Notes under the pieces: model-generated | Seen by the model: only the letters and a program-made list of their open reading frames with translations | Databases searched by the model: none | Told to the model about the DNA's origin: nothing | NCBI RefSeq assembly: GCF_932526225.1 | Contig: NC_064039.1 | Location: 17,966,586 to 18,030,585 of the forward strand | DNA: 64,000 bases | DNA from: Nematostella vectensis | Taxonomy: Eukaryota; Cnidaria; Anthozoa; Actiniaria; Edwardsiidae | Direction: 5' to 3' | In this document: positions 22,388 to 35,089 of the stretch, one piece after another | Layout: each line of letters starts with the position of its first letter | How positions within the stretch are numbered: the stretch's first letter is position 1 | Translations under genes and position numbers: made by a program

Positions 22388-23018
22388 GCCGGGGAATGTC
22401 AGGGTTCCAATGATACCATTTTCGGCTAATTTGGACAAGTATTAAGAATTTTGGTTTTTTGAAGTTTTTAGATTTTGGACCTTTTTTGGACCTTGTTTGA
22501 GCACTGAAAAACTCAATATCATCCAATCTTAACGTGCATAGGCTCATTCGAAAGCTCCTGAAAAACCATATAGGCGCTAGGCAGTTTGTTGTCCTCCAAA
22601 GTCAGTATTTGCAAAGTTTTTCTAGGGAGAAGGTGCAATTTGGCCTTTTTTCCGGCCTTTTTTAACAGCTTTACTTTGAAGCTATGCTTTTGATTTTCTA
22701 ACCTTTACTAACTGCTGATACTTTCTTCATGCTGACTAAGTTTGAGATCAATCGGACTTAATTCCTAGTCCCCAGGCCCTACTCAAAATGTCCCGGAAGG
22801 AAGGGAAAAAGATTACCGGCGTTTGTCAATTCTTGATCGATTCGAAATCTGATTGCAGGGTTAGATAGCCCTTTATTAGTATATATATCTTACCTAGTTT
22901 GAGAATTTTAGCTCAAGTATATAGACCCGAAAAGTTGTCCCCTACCCTCCGTGACACAGTTTTTTTTTTAAATTTCTGCGCTTGCGCACTTATGAAAAAA
23001 CCGAATGGCGCAACACAC
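22388..23018. repeat. Unit, class d
   Basis: No beta, long head. Marks as in 9200, but GGCCTTTTTTCCGG where other d units have GGCCTTATTTCCGG. Confidence 0.9.
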
Positions 23019-23660
23019 GCCGGGGAATGTCAGGGTTCGAATGATACCATTTTCGGCTCATTTGGAAAAGTATTAAGAATTTGGGTTTATTGAAGTTTTT
23101 AGATTTTGGACCTTTTTTGGACCTTGTTTGAACACTGAAAAAAAAAAAAAAACTCATCCAATCTTAACGTGCATAGGCTCATTCGAAAGCTCCTGAAAAA
23201 CCATATAGGCGCTAGGCAGTTTGTTGTCCTCCAAAGTCAATATTTGCAAAGTTTTTCTAAGGAGAAGGTGCAATTTGGCCTTTTTTCCGGCCTTTTTTAA
23301 CAGCTTTACTTCGAAGCTATGCTTTTGATTTTCTAACTTTATCTTTACTAAATGCTGATACTTTCGTCATGCTGACCAAGTTTGAGATCAATCGGACTTA
23401 ATTCCTAGTCCCCAGGCCCTACTCAAAATGTCTCTGAAGGTAGGGAAAAAGATTAGCGGCTTTTGTCAATTCTTGATCGATTCGAAATCTGATTGCAGGG
23501 TTAGATAGCCCTTTATGAGTACATAGATCTTACCGAGTTTGAGAATTTTAGCTCAAGTATATAGACCTGAAAAGTTGTCCCCTACCTTCCGGGACACAGT
23601 TTTTTTGGAAAAAATTTCTGCGCATGCGCACTTATGAAAAAAACGAATAGCGCAACACAC
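23019..23660. repeat. Unit, class e (poly-A)
   Basis: A run of 15 at 23138-23152; otherwise as the unit at 9831. Confidence 0.9.
23138..23152. repeat. Poly-A tract of class e, 15 A
   Basis: Same site as 9950-9963, one A longer. Confidence 0.9.
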
Positions 23661-24281
23661 GCCGGGGAATGTCAGGGTTCGAATGATACCATTTTCGGCT
23701 CATTTGGACAAGTATTAAGAAGTTTTGTTTTTGGAAGTTTTTAGATTTTGGACCTTGTTTGAACACTGAAAAACTCAAACTCATCCAATCTTAACGTGCA
23801 TAGGCTGATTCGAAAGCTCTTGAAAAACCATATAGGCGCTAGGCAGTTTGTTGTCCTCCAAAGTCAATATTTGCAAAGTTTTTCTAGGGAGAATGTGCAA
23901 TTTGGCCTTTTTTCCGGCCTTTTTAACAGCTTTACTTTGAAGCTATGCTTTTGATTTTCTAACCTTTACTAAGTGCTGATACTTTCTTCATGCCGACCAA
24001 GTTTGAGATCAATCGGACTTAATTCCTAGTCCCCAGGCCCTACTCAAAATGTCCCGGAAGGTAGGGAAAAAGATTAGCGGCTTTTGTCAATTCTTGATCG
24101 ATTCGATATCTGATTGCAGGGTTAGATAGCCCTTTATGAGTACAAAGATATTGCCGAGTTTGAGAATTTTAGCTCAAGTATATAGACCCGAAAAGTTGTC
24201 CCCTACCCTCCGGGACACAGTTTTTTTGGAAAAAATTTCTGCACATGCGCACTTATGAAAAATCCGATTAGCGCAACACAC
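23661..24281. repeat. Unit, class f
   Basis: No beta. Close to h (GGCTGATTCG, TGCCGACC, TTCGATATC) but with CAAAATGTCC, one T fewer before CCGGCC, and TGCACATGCGCA, a one-base loss of the palindrome. Confidence 0.9.
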
Positions 24282-25890
24282 GCCGGGGAAAGTCAGGGTT
24301 CGAATGATACCATTTTCGGCTCATTTGGACAAGTATTAAGAATTTTGGTTTTTTGAAGTTTTTAGATTTTGGGCCTTTTTTGGACCTTGTTTGAACACTG
24401 AAAAACTCAAACTCCTCCAATCTTAACGTGCATAGATTCATTCGAAAGCCCTGGAAAAACCATATAGGCGCTCTGCAGTTTGTTTTCCACCAAAGTCAAT
24501 ATTTGGCAAAATATTTTTGGTAGAATTTGCAATTTGGACCATTTTCAACCCCCAAAAAGTCGTACTTGCAAAATCGTTTCTGGAGATTTCTTTCGCTTAT
24601 GATATAGAGATGCGCATGGACACTAAGCTCATACATGAAAGTATTGTTTGCTGCTTATTTCTGGTTCGTGGGAATTTTTTGAAAATCGAAAGAAATCGTC
24701 GGCACAGAAAAATTTTTGGGAAGTTTGCAAAAAAAAGTCTAAACTTCAATCTTCGTCCTGAATCTTTCTTAGTTAGTGTCTACTAGCATAGTTGGACCTT
24801 CCCCGTGACTTTGGGCAGGCTACGACTAACTTCAGAAATGCTCATATTCTACCTTGGACCACTTTTGGACCTTGTTTGAGCACTGAAAAACTCAAACTCA
24901 TCCAATCTTAACGTGCATAGGCTAATTCGAAAGCTCTTGAAAAACCATATAGGCGCTAGGCAGTTTGTTTTCCTCCAAAGTCAATATTTGCCAAAATATA
25001 TTTGGTAGAATGTGCAATTTGAACCATTTTTAACCCCCAAAAAGTCGTACTTGCAAAATCGTTTCTGGAGATTTCTTTCTCTTATGATATAGAGATGCGC
25101 ATGGACACTAAGCTCTTACATCAAAGTCATGTTTGCTGCTTATTCTTGGCTCGTGGGAATTTTTTGAATATCGAAAGAAATCGTCGGCACAGAAAAATTT
25201 TTGGGAAGTTTGCAAAAAAAAAGTCTAAACTTCAATCTTCGTCCTGAATCTTTCTTAGTTAGTGTCTACTAGCATAGTTGGACCTTCCGCGTGACTTTGG
25301 GCAGGCTACGACTAACTTCAGAAATGCTCATATTCTACCTTGGACCACTTTTTGACCTTGTTGGACAACTGAAAAACTCAAACTAATCCAATCTTAACGT
25401 GCATAAGCTCATTCCAAAGCTCTTGAAAAACCATATAGGCGCTAGGCAGTTTGTTGTCCTCCAAAGTCAATATTTGCAAAGTTTTTCTAGGGAGAAGGTG
25501 CAATTTGGCCTTTTTTCCGGCCTTTTTTAACAGCTTTACTTTGAAGCTATGCTTTTGATTTTCTAACTTTATCTTTACTAAATGCTGATACTTTCGTCAT
25601 GCTGACCAAGTTTGAGATCAATCGGACTTAATTCCTAGTCCCCAGGCCCTACTCAAAATGTCTCTGAAGGTAGGGAAAAAGATTAGCGGCTTTTGTCAAT
25701 TCTTGATCGATTCGAAATCTGATTGCAGGGTTAGATAGCCCTTTTTGAGTACATAGATCTTACCGAGTTTGAGAATTTTAGCTCAAGTATATAGACCCGA
25801 AAAGTTGTCCCCTACCTTCCGGGACACAGTTTTTTTGGAAAAAATTTCTGCGCATGCGCACTTATGAAAAAACCGAATAGCGCAACACAC
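24282..25890. repeat. Unit, class g (two beta)
   Basis: Begins GCCGGGGAAAGTC, a mark of g after a pure f. Beta1 at 24398-24882, beta2 at 24883-25368 with nine A instead of eight, giving 1609 bp. Private CTAATCCAATC and CATTCCAAAG are shared with 53627 onwards. Confidence 0.9.
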
Positions 25891-26512
25891 GCCGGGGAAT
25901 GTCAGGGTTCGAATGATACCATTTTCGGCTCATTTGGACAAGTATTAAGAAGTTTTGTTTTTGGAAGTTTTTAGATTTTGGACCTTGTTTGAACACTGAA
26001 AAACTCAAACTCATCCAATCTTAACGTGCATAGGCTGATTCGAAAGCTCTTGAAAAACCATATAGGCGCTAGGCAGTTTGTTGTCCTCCAAAGTCAATAT
26101 TTGCAAAGTTTTTCTAGGGAGAATGTGCAATTTGGCCTTTTTTTCCGGCCTTTTTAACAGCTTTACTTTGAAGCTATGCTTTTGATTTTCTAACCTTTAC
26201 TAAGTGCTGATACTTTCTTCATGCCGACCAAGTTTGAGATCAATCGGACTTAATTCCTAGTCCCCAGGCCCTACTCAAATTGTCCCGGAAGGTAGGGAAA
26301 AAGATTAGCGGCTTTTGTCAATTCTTGATCGATTCGATATCTGATTGCAGGGTTAGATAGCCCTTTATGAGTACAAAGATATTGCCGAGTTTGAGAATTT
26401 TAGCTCAAGTATATAGACCCGAAAAGTTGTCCCCTACCCTCCGGGACACAGTTTTTTTGGAAAAAATTTCTGCGCATGCGCACTTATGAAAAATCCGATT
26501 AGCGCAACACAC
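25891..26512. repeat. Unit, class h
   Basis: No beta; internal form (GATTCGAAAG, CAAATTGTCC). Confidence 0.9.
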
Positions 26513-28120
26513 GCCGGGGAATGTCAGGGTTCGAATGATACCATTTTCGGCTCATTTGGACAAGTATTAAGAATTTTGGTTTTTTGAAGTTTTTAGATTT
26601 TGGGCCTTTTTTGGACCTTGTTTGAACACTGAAAAACTCAAACTCCTCCAATCTTAACGTGCATAGATTCATTCGAAAGCCCTGGAAAAACCATATAGGC
26701 GCTCTGCAGTTTGTTTTCCACCAAAGTCAATATTTGCCAAAATATTTTTGGTAGAATTTGCAATTTGGACCATTTTCAACCCCCAAAAAGTCGTACTTGC
26801 AAAATCGTTTCTGGAGATTTCTTTCGCTTATGATATAGAGATGCGCATGGACATTAAGCTCATACATGAAAGTATTGTTTGCTGCTTATTTCTGGTTCGT
26901 GGGAATTTTTTGAAAATCGAAAGAAATCGTCGGCACAGAAAAATTTTTGGGAAGTTTGCAAAAAAAAGTCTAAACTTCAATCTTCGTCCTGAATCTTTCT
27001 TAGTTAGTGTCTACTAGCATAGTTGGACCTTCCCCGTGACTTTGGGCAGGCTACGACTAACTTCAGAAATGCTCATATTCTACCTTGGACCACTTTTGGA
27101 CCTTGTTTGAGCACTGAAAAACTCAAACTCATCTAATCTTAACGTGCATAGGCTAATTCGAAAGCTCTTGAAAAACCATATAGGCGCTAGGCAGTTTGTT
27201 TTCCTCCAAAGTCAATATTTGCCAAAATATATTTGGTAGAATGTGCAATTTGAACCATTTTTAACCCCCAAAAAGTCGTACTTGCAAAATCGTTTCTGGA
27301 GATTTCTTTCTCTTATGATATAGAGATGCGCATGGACACTAAGCTCTTACATCAAAGTCATGTTTGCTGCTTATTCTTGGCTCGTGGGAATTTTTTGAAT
27401 ATCGAAAGAAATCGTCGGCACAGAAAAATTTTTGGGAAGTTTGCAAAAAAAAGTCTAAACTTCAATCTTCGTCCTGAATCTTTCTTAGTTAGTGTCTACT
27501 AGCATAGTTGGACCTTCCGCGTGACTTTGGGCAGTTTACGACTAACTTCAGAAATGCTCATATTCTACCTTGGACCACTTTTGGACCTTGTTGGACAACT
27601 GAAAAACTCAAACTCATCCAATCTTAACGTGCATAAGCTCATTCGAAAGCTCTTGAAAAACCATATAGGCGCTAGGCAGTTTGTTGTCCTCCAAAGTCAA
27701 TATTTGCAAAGTTTTTCTAGGGAGAAGGTGCAATTTGGCCTTTTTTCCGGCCTTTTTTAACAGCTTTACTTTGAAGCTATGCTTTTGATTTTCTAACTTT
27801 ATCTTTACTAAATGCTGATACTTTCGTCATGCTGACCAAGTTTGAGATCAATCGGACTTAATTCCTAGTCCCCAGGCCCTACTCAAAATGTCTCTGAAGG
27901 TAGGGAAAAAGATTAGCGGCTTTTGTCAATTCTTGATCGATTCGAAATCTGATTGCAGGGTTAGATAGCCCTTTATGAGTACATAGATCTTACCGAGTTT
28001 GAGAATTTTAGCTCAAGTATATAGACCCGAAAAGTTGTCCCCTACCTTCCGGGACACAGTTTTTTTGGAAAAAATTTCTGCGCATGCGCACTTATGGAAA
28101 AACCGAATAGCGCAACACAC
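26513..28120. repeat. Unit, class g (two beta)
   Basis: Beta1 at 26629-27113 (CATTAAGCTC), beta2 at 27114-27598. Private ATCTAATC and GGGCAGTTTACG. Confidence 0.9.
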
Positions 28121-28742
28121 GCCGGGGAATGTCAGGGTTCGAATGATACCATTTTCGGCTCATTTGGACAAGTATTAAGAAGTTTTGTTTTTGGAAGTTT
28201 TTAGATTTTGGACCTTGTTTGAACACTGAAAAACTCAAACTCATCCAATCTTAACGTGCATAGGCTGATTCAAAAGCTCTTGAAAAACCATATAGGCGCT
28301 AGGCAGTTTGTTGTCCTCCAAAGTCAATATTTGCAAAGTTTTTCTAGGGAGAATGTGCAATTTGGCCTTTTTTTCCGGCCTTTTTAACAGCTTTACTTTG
28401 AAGCTATGCTTTTGATTTTCTAACCTTTACTAAGTGCTGATACTTTCTTCATGCCGACCAAGTTTGAGATCAATCGGACTTAATTCCTAGTCCCCAGGCC
28501 CTACTCAAAATGTCCCGGAAGGTAGGGAAAAAGATTAGCGGCTTTTGTCAATTCTTGATCGATTCGATATCTGATTGCAGGGTTAGATAGCCCTTTATGA
28601 GTACAAAGATATTGCCGAGTTTGAGAATTTTAGCTCAAGTATATAGACCCGAAAAGTTGTCCCCTACCCTCCGGGACACAGTTTTTTTGGAAAAAATTTC
28701 TGCGCATGCGCACTTATGAAAAATCCGATTAGCGCAACACAC
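28121..28742. repeat. Unit, class h* (last h)
   Basis: No beta; GATTCAAAAG and CAAAATGTCC. Confidence 0.9.
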
Positions 28743-29861
28743 GCCGGGGAATGTCAGGGTTCGAATGATACCATTTTCGGCTCATTTGGACAAGTATTAA
28801 GAATTTTGGTTTTTTGAAGTTTTTAGATTTTGGGCCTTTTTTGGACCTTGTTTGAACACTGAAAAACTCAAACTCCTCCAATCTTAACGTGCATAGATTC
28901 ATTCGAAAGCCCTGGAAAAACCATATAGGCGCTCTGCAGTTTGTTTTCCACCAAAGTCAATATTTGGCAAAATATTTTTGGTAGAATTTGCAATTTGGAC
29001 CATTTTCAACCCCCAAAAAGTCGTACTTGCAAAATCGTTTCTGGAGATTTCTTTCGCTTATGATATAGAGATGCGCATGGACACTAAGCTCTTACATCAA
29101 AGTCATGTTTGCTGCTTATTCTTGGCTCGTGGGAATTTTTCTAATATCGAAAGAAATCGTCGGCACAGAAAAATTTTTGAGTAGTTTGCAAAAAAAAAGT
29201 CTAAACTTCAATCTTCGTCCTGAATCTTTCTTAGTTAGTGTCTACTAGCATAGTTGGACCTTCCCCGTGACTTTGAGCAGGCTACGACTAACTTCAGAAA
29301 TGCTCATATTCTACCTTGGACCACTTTTGGACCTTGTTTGACAACTGAAAAACTCAAACTCATCCAATCTTAACGTGCATAAGCTCATTCGAAAGCTCTT
29401 GAAAAACCATATAGGCGCTAGGCAGTTTGTTGTCCTCCAAAGTCAATATTTGCAAAGTTTTTCTAGGGAGAAGGTGCAATTTGGCCTTTTTTCCGGCCTT
29501 TTTTAACAGCTTTACTTTGAAGCTATGCTTTTGATTTTCTAACCTTTACTAAGTGCTGATACTTTCTTCATGCTGACCAAGTTTGAGATCAATCGGACTT
29601 AATTCCTAGTCCCCAGGCCCTACTCAAAATGTCTCTGAAGGTAGGGAAAAAGATTACCGGCTTTTGTCAAATCTTGATCGATTCGAAATCTGATTGCAGG
29701 GCTAGATAGCCCTTTATGAGTACATAGATCTTACCGAGTTTGAGAATTTTAGCTCAAGTATATAGACCCGAAAAGTTGTCCCCTACCTTCCGGGACACAG
29801 TTTTTTGGGAAAAAATTTCTGCGCATGCGCACTTATAAAAAAACCGAATAGCGCAACACAC
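28743..29861. repeat. Unit, class i
   Basis: Beta3 at 28859-29344. TTTGAGTAGTTTGC here replaces the TTTGAGCAGTTTGC of 4598 and 17782, putting a stop into the frame that those copies keep open. Confidence 0.9.
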
Positions 29862-30981
29862 GCCGGGGAATGTCGGGGTTCGAATGATACCATTTTCGGC
29901 TCATTTGGACAAGTATTAAGAAGTTTGGTTTTTTGAAGTTTTTAGATTTTGGACCTTTTTAGGACCTTATTTGAACACTGAAAAACTCAAACTCCTCCAA
30001 TCTTAACGTGCATAGATTCATTTGAAAGCTCTGGAAAAACCATATAGGCGCTCTGCAGTTTGTTTTCCTCCAAAGTCAATATTTGCCAAAATATTTTTGG
30101 TAGAATTTGCAATTTGGACCATTTTTAACCCCCAAAAAGTCGTACTTGCAAAATCGTTTCTGGAGATTTCTTTCTCTTATGATATAGAGATGCGCATGGA
30201 CACTAAGCTCTTACATCAAAGTCATGTTTGCTGCTTATTCTTGGCTCGTGGGAATTTTTTGAATATCGAAAGAAATCGTCGGCATAGAAAAATTTTTGAG
30301 TAGTTTGCAAAAAAAAAGTCTAAACTTCAATCTTCGTCCTGAATCTTTCTTAGTTAGTGTCTACTAGCATAGTTGGACCTTCCCCGTGACTTTGAGCAGG
30401 CTACGACTAACTTCAGAAATGCTCATATTCTACCTTGGACCACTTTTGGACCTTGTTTGACAACTGAAAAACTCAAACTCATCCAATCTTAACGTGCATA
30501 AGCTCATTCGAAAGCTCTTGAAAAACCATATAGGCGCTAGGCAGTTTGTTGTCCTCCAAAGTCCATATTTGCAAAGTTTTTCTAGGGAGAAGGTGCAATT
30601 TGGCCTTTTTTCCGGCCTTTTTTAACAGCTTTACTTTGAAGCTATGCTTTTGATTTTCTAACCTTTACTAAGTGCTGATACTTTCTTCATGCTGACCAAG
30701 TTTGAGATCAATCGGACTTAATTCCTAGTCCCCAGGCCCTACTCAAAATGTCTCTGAAGGTAGGGAAAAAGATTAGCGGCTTTTGTCAATTCTTGATCGA
30801 TTCGAAATCTGATTGCAGGGCTAGATAGCCCTTTATGAGTACATAGATCTTACCGAGTTTGAGAATTTTAGCTCAAGTATATAGACCCGAAAAGTTGTCC
30901 CCTACCTTCCGGGACACAGTTTTTTTGGGAAAAAATTTCTGCGCATGCGCACTTATGAAAAAACCGAATAGCGCAACACAC
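29862..30981. repeat. Hybrid unit k (j head, a-like C, i-like tail)
   Basis: Begins as j (TGTCGGGGTTC, AAGAAGTTTGG), switches to a in the head (CCTTTTTAGGACC), has a mixed beta at 29978-30463 (GGCATAGAAA, TTTGAGTAG, CCCCGTGACTTTGAG) and a tail with AGGGCTAGATAGCCCT. AAGTCCATATTTGC is shared only with the unit at 31604. Confidence 0.8.
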
Positions 30982-31603
30982 GCCGGGGAATGTCGGGGTT
31001 CGAATGATACCATTTTCGGCTCATTTGGACAAGTATTAAGAAGTTTGGTTTTTTGAAGTTTTTAGATTTTGGACCTTGTTTGAACACTGAAAAACTCAAA
31101 CTCATCCAATCTTAACGTGCATAGGCCCATTCGAAAGCTCTTGAAAAACCATATAGGCGCTAGGCAGTTTGTTGTCCTCCAAAGTCAATATTTGCAAAGT
31201 TTTTCTAGGGAGAAGGTGCAATTTGGCCTTTTTTCCGGCCTTTTTTAACAGCTTTACTTTGAAGCTATGCTTTTGATTTTCTAACCTTTACTAAGTGCTG
31301 ATACTGTCTTCATGCTGACCAAGTTTGAGATCAATCGGACTTAATTCCTAGTCCCCAGGCCCTACTCAAAATGTCCCGGAAGGTAGGGAAAAAGATTACC
31401 GGCTTTTGTCAATTCTTGATCGATTCGAAATCTGATTGCAGGGTTAGATAGCCCTTTATGAGTACATAGATATTGCCGAGTTTGAGAATTTTAGCTCAAG
31501 TATATAGACCCGAAAAGTTGTCCCCTACCCTCCGGGACACAGTTTTTTTAGAAAAAATTTCTGCGCATGCGCACTTATGAAAAAACCGAATAGCGCAACA
31601 CAC
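30982..31603. repeat. Unit, class j
   Basis: No beta. A j form with GCATAGGCCCATTCG, CTAGGGAG and TGCTGACC, closer to the consensus than the GTGCAAAGG form. Confidence 0.88.
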
Positions 31604-32722
31604 GCCGGGGAATGTCAGGGTTCGAATGATACCATTTTCGGCTCATTTGGACAAGTATTAAGAATTTTGGTTTTTTGAAGTTTTTAGATTTTGGACCTTT
31701 TTAGGACCTTATTTGAACACTGAAAAACTCAAACTCCTCCAATCTTAACGTGCATAGATTCATTCGAAAGCTCTGGAAAAACCATATAGGCGCTCTGCAG
31801 TTTGTTTTCCACCAAAGTCAATATTTGCCAAAATATTTTTGGTAGAATTTGCAATTTTGACCATTTTCAACCCCCAAAAAGTCGTACTTGCAAAATCGTT
31901 TCTGGAGATTTCTTTCTCTTATGATATAGAGATGCGCATGGACACTAAGCTCTTACATCAAAGTCATGTTTGCTGCTTATTCTTGGCTCGTGGGAATTTT
32001 TTGAATATCGAAAGAAATCGTCGGCATAGAAAAATTTTTGAGTAGTTTGCAAAAAAAAAGTCTAAACTTCAATCTTCGTCCTGAATCTTTCTTAGTTAGT
32101 GTCTACTAGCATAGTTGGACCTTCCCCGTGACTTTGAGCAGGCTACGACTAACTTCAGAAATGCTCATATTCTACCTTGGACCACTTTTGGACCTTGTTT
32201 GACAACTGAAAAACTCAAACTCATCCAATCTTAACGTGCATAAGCTCATTCGAAAGCTCTTGAAAAACCTTATAGGCGCTAGGCAGTTTGTTGTCCTCCA
32301 AAGTCCATATTTGCAAAGTTTTTCTAGGGAGAAGGTGCAATTTGGCCTTTTTTCCGGCCTTTTTTAACAGCTTTACTTTGAAGCTATGCTTTTGATTTTC
32401 TAACCTTTACTAAGTGCTGATACTTTCTTCATGCTGACCAAGTTTGAGATCAATCGGACTTAATTCCTTGTCCCCAGGCCCTACTCAAAATGTCTCTGAA
32501 GGTAGGGAAAAAGATTAGCGGCTTTTGTCAATTCTTGATCGATTCGAAATCTGATTGCAGGGCTAGATAGCCCTTTATGAGTACATAGATCTTACCGAGT
32601 TTGAGAATTTTAGCTCAAGTATATAGACCCGAAAAGTTGTCCCCTACCTTCCGGGACACAGTTTTTTGGGAAAAAATTTCTGCGCATGCGCACTTATGAA
32701 AAAACCGAATAGCGCAACACAC
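31604..32722. repeat. Unit, class k (a head, i-like tail)
   Basis: Beta at 31720-32205 with GCAATTTTGACC private. Shares GGCATAGAAA and AAGTCCATATTTGC with 29862, so both derive from one event. ACCTTATAGGCGC is private. Confidence 0.85.
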
Positions 32723-33344
32723 GCCGGGGAATGTCGGGGTTCGAATGATACCATTTTCGGCTCATTTGGACAAGTATTAAGAAGTTTGGTTTTTTGAAGT
32801 TTTTAGATTTTGGACCTTGTTTGAACACTGAAAAACTCAAACTCATCCAATCTTAACGTGCATAGGCCCATTCGAAAGCTCTTGAAAAACCATATAGGCG
32901 CTAGGCAGTTTGTTGTCCTCCAAAGTCAATATTTGCAAAGTTTTTCTAGGGAGAAGGTGCAATTTGGCCTTTTTTCCGGCCTTTTTTAACAGCTTTACTT
33001 TGAAGCTATGCTTTTGATTTTCTAACCTTTACTAAGTGCTGATACTTTCTTTATGCTGACCAAGTTTGAGATCAATCGGACTTAATTCCTGGTCCCCAGG
33101 CCCTACTCAAAATGTCCCGGAAGGTAGGGAAAAAGATTACCGGCTTTTGTCAATTCTTGATCGATTCGAAATCTGATTGCAGGGTTAGATAGCCCTTTAT
33201 GAGTACATAGATATTGCCGAGTTTGAGAATTTTAGCTCAAGTATATAGACCCGAAAAGTTGTCCCCTACCCTCCGGGACACAGTTTTTTTGGAAAAAATT
33301 TCTGCGCATGCGCACTTATGAAAAAACCGAATAGCGCAACACAC
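32723..33344. repeat. Unit, class j
   Basis: No beta; GCATAGGCCC form as in 30982. Private TTTCTTTATGCTG and CCTGGTCCCC. Confidence 0.88.
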
Positions 33345-34467
33345 GCCGGGGAATGTCAGGGTTCGAATGATACCATTTTCGGCTCATTTGGACAAGTATT
33401 AAGAATTTTGGTTTTTTGAAGTTTTTAGATTTTGGACCTTTTTAGGACCTTATTTGAACACTGAAAAACTCAAACTCCTCCAATCTTAACGTGCATAGAT
33501 TCATTCGAAAGCTCTGGAAAAACCATATAGGCGCTTTGCAGTTTGTTTTCCTCCAAAGTCAATATTTGCCAAAATATATTTGGTAGAATGTGCAATTTGA
33601 ACCATTTTTAACCCCCAAAAAGTCGTACTTGCAAAATCGTTTCTGGGGATTTCTTTCTCTTATGATATAGAGATGCGCATGGACACTAAGCTCTTACATC
33701 AAAGTCATGTTTGCTGCTTATTCTTGGCTCGTGGGAATTTTTTGAATATCGAAAGAAATCGTCGGCACAGAAAAATTTTTGGGAAGTTTGCAAAAAAAAG
33801 TCTAAACTTCAATCTTCGTCCTGAATCTTTCTTAGTTAGTGTCTACTAGCATAGTTGGACCTTCCGCGTGACTTTGGGCAGGCTACGACTAACTTCAGAA
33901 ATGCTCATATTCTACCTTGGACCACTTTTGGACCTTGTTGGACAACTGAAAAACTCAAACTCATCCAATCTTAACGTGCATAAGCTCATTCGAAAGCTCT
34001 TGAAAAACCATATAGGCGCTAGGCAGTTTGTTGTCCTCCAAAGTCAATATTTGCAAAGTTTTTCTAGGGAGAAGGTGCAATTTGGCCTTTTTTCCGGCCT
34101 TTTTTAACAGCTTTACTTTGAAGCTATGCTTTTGATTTTCTAACTTTATCTTTACTAAGTGCTGATACTTTCGTCATGCTGACCAAGTTTGAGATCAATC
34201 GGACTTAATTCCTAGTCCCCAGGCCCTACTCAAAATGTCTCTGAAGGTAGGGAAAAAGATTAGCGGCTTTTGTCAATTCTTGATCGATTCGAAATCTGAT
34301 TGCAGGGTTAGATAGCCCTTTATGAGTACATAGATCTTACCGAGTTTGAGAATTTTAGCTCAAGTATATAGACCCGAAAAGTTGTCCCCTACCTTCCGGG
34401 ACACAGTTTTTTTGGAAAAAATTTCTGCGCATGCGCACTTATGAAAAAAACGAATAGCGCAACACAC
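33345..34467. repeat. Unit, class a
   Basis: Beta2 at 33461-33945 with TTTGAACC (not TTTAAACC). Private GCGCTTTGCAG and TCTGGGGATTTC. Confidence 0.9.
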
Positions 34468-35089
34468 GCCGGGGAATGTCAGGGTTTGAATGATACCATT
34501 TTCGGCTCATTTGGACAAGTATTAAGAAGTTTTGTTTTTGGAAGTTTTTAGATTTTGGACCTTGTTTGAACACTGAAAAACTCAAACTCATCCAATCTTA
34601 ACGTGCATAGGCTGATTCGAAAGCTCTTGAAAAACCATATAGGCGCTAGGCAGTTTGTTGTCCTCCAAAGTCAATATTTGCAAAGTTTTTCTAGGGAGAA
34701 TGTGCAATTTGGCCTTTTTTCCGGCCTTTTCTAACAGCTTTACTTTGAAGCTATGCTTTTGATTTTCTAACCTTTACTAAGTGCTGATACTTTCTTCATG
34801 CTGACCAAGTTTGAGATCAATCGGACTTAATTCCTAGTCCCCAGGCCCTACTCAAAATGTCCCGGAAGTTAGGGAAAAAGATTAGCGGCTTTTGTCAATT
34901 CTTGATCGATTCGATATCTGATTGCAGGGTTAGATAGCCCTTTATGAGTACAAAGATATTGCCGAGTTTGAGAATTTTAGCTCAAGTATATAGACCCGAA
35001 AAGTTGTCCCCTACCCTCCGGGACACAGTTTTTTTGGAAAAAAATTCTGCGCATGCGCACTTATGAAAAATCCGATTAGCGCAACACAC
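34468..35089. repeat. Unit, class h'
   Basis: No beta. h form with private GGTTTGAATG, GGAAGTTAGGG and AAAATTCTGCGC; CCGGCCTTTTCTAAC is unique to this copy. The first four are shared wholly or partly with 36836. Confidence 0.9.

Larger units (their letters stand above)
24282..28742. repeat. g-h sub-repeat, two copies
   Basis: Pairs of 2231 and 2230 bp; the extra base is an added A in the second beta of the first pair. Confidence 0.92.
19525..31603. repeat. HOR copy 3 (a b c d e f (gh)x2 i k j)
   Basis: Thirteen units, 12,079 bp. Same order as copy 2 to class i but with two g-h pairs rather than three, and with one extra hybrid unit k (29862) inserted between i and j. Copies 2 and 3 differ by only a few scattered bases per unit, so the duplication is young or the copies are being homogenised. 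Confidence 0.88.
31604..33344. repeat. HOR copy 4 (remnant: k j)
   Basis: Two units only: an a-headed unit with an i-like tail and a j unit. It looks like a duplication of the preceding k-j pair (29862-31603) rather than an independently shortened copy: both share the rare variants GGCATAGAAA in beta and AAGTCCATATTTGC in the second C block. Confidence 0.75.

Noticed and set aside
30022-30303. Longest frame in the window, 93 codons
   Set aside because: Exists only because one C-to-T change makes a TTG upstream in the k unit at 29862; begins in block C and ends at the TAG of TTTGAGTAG.
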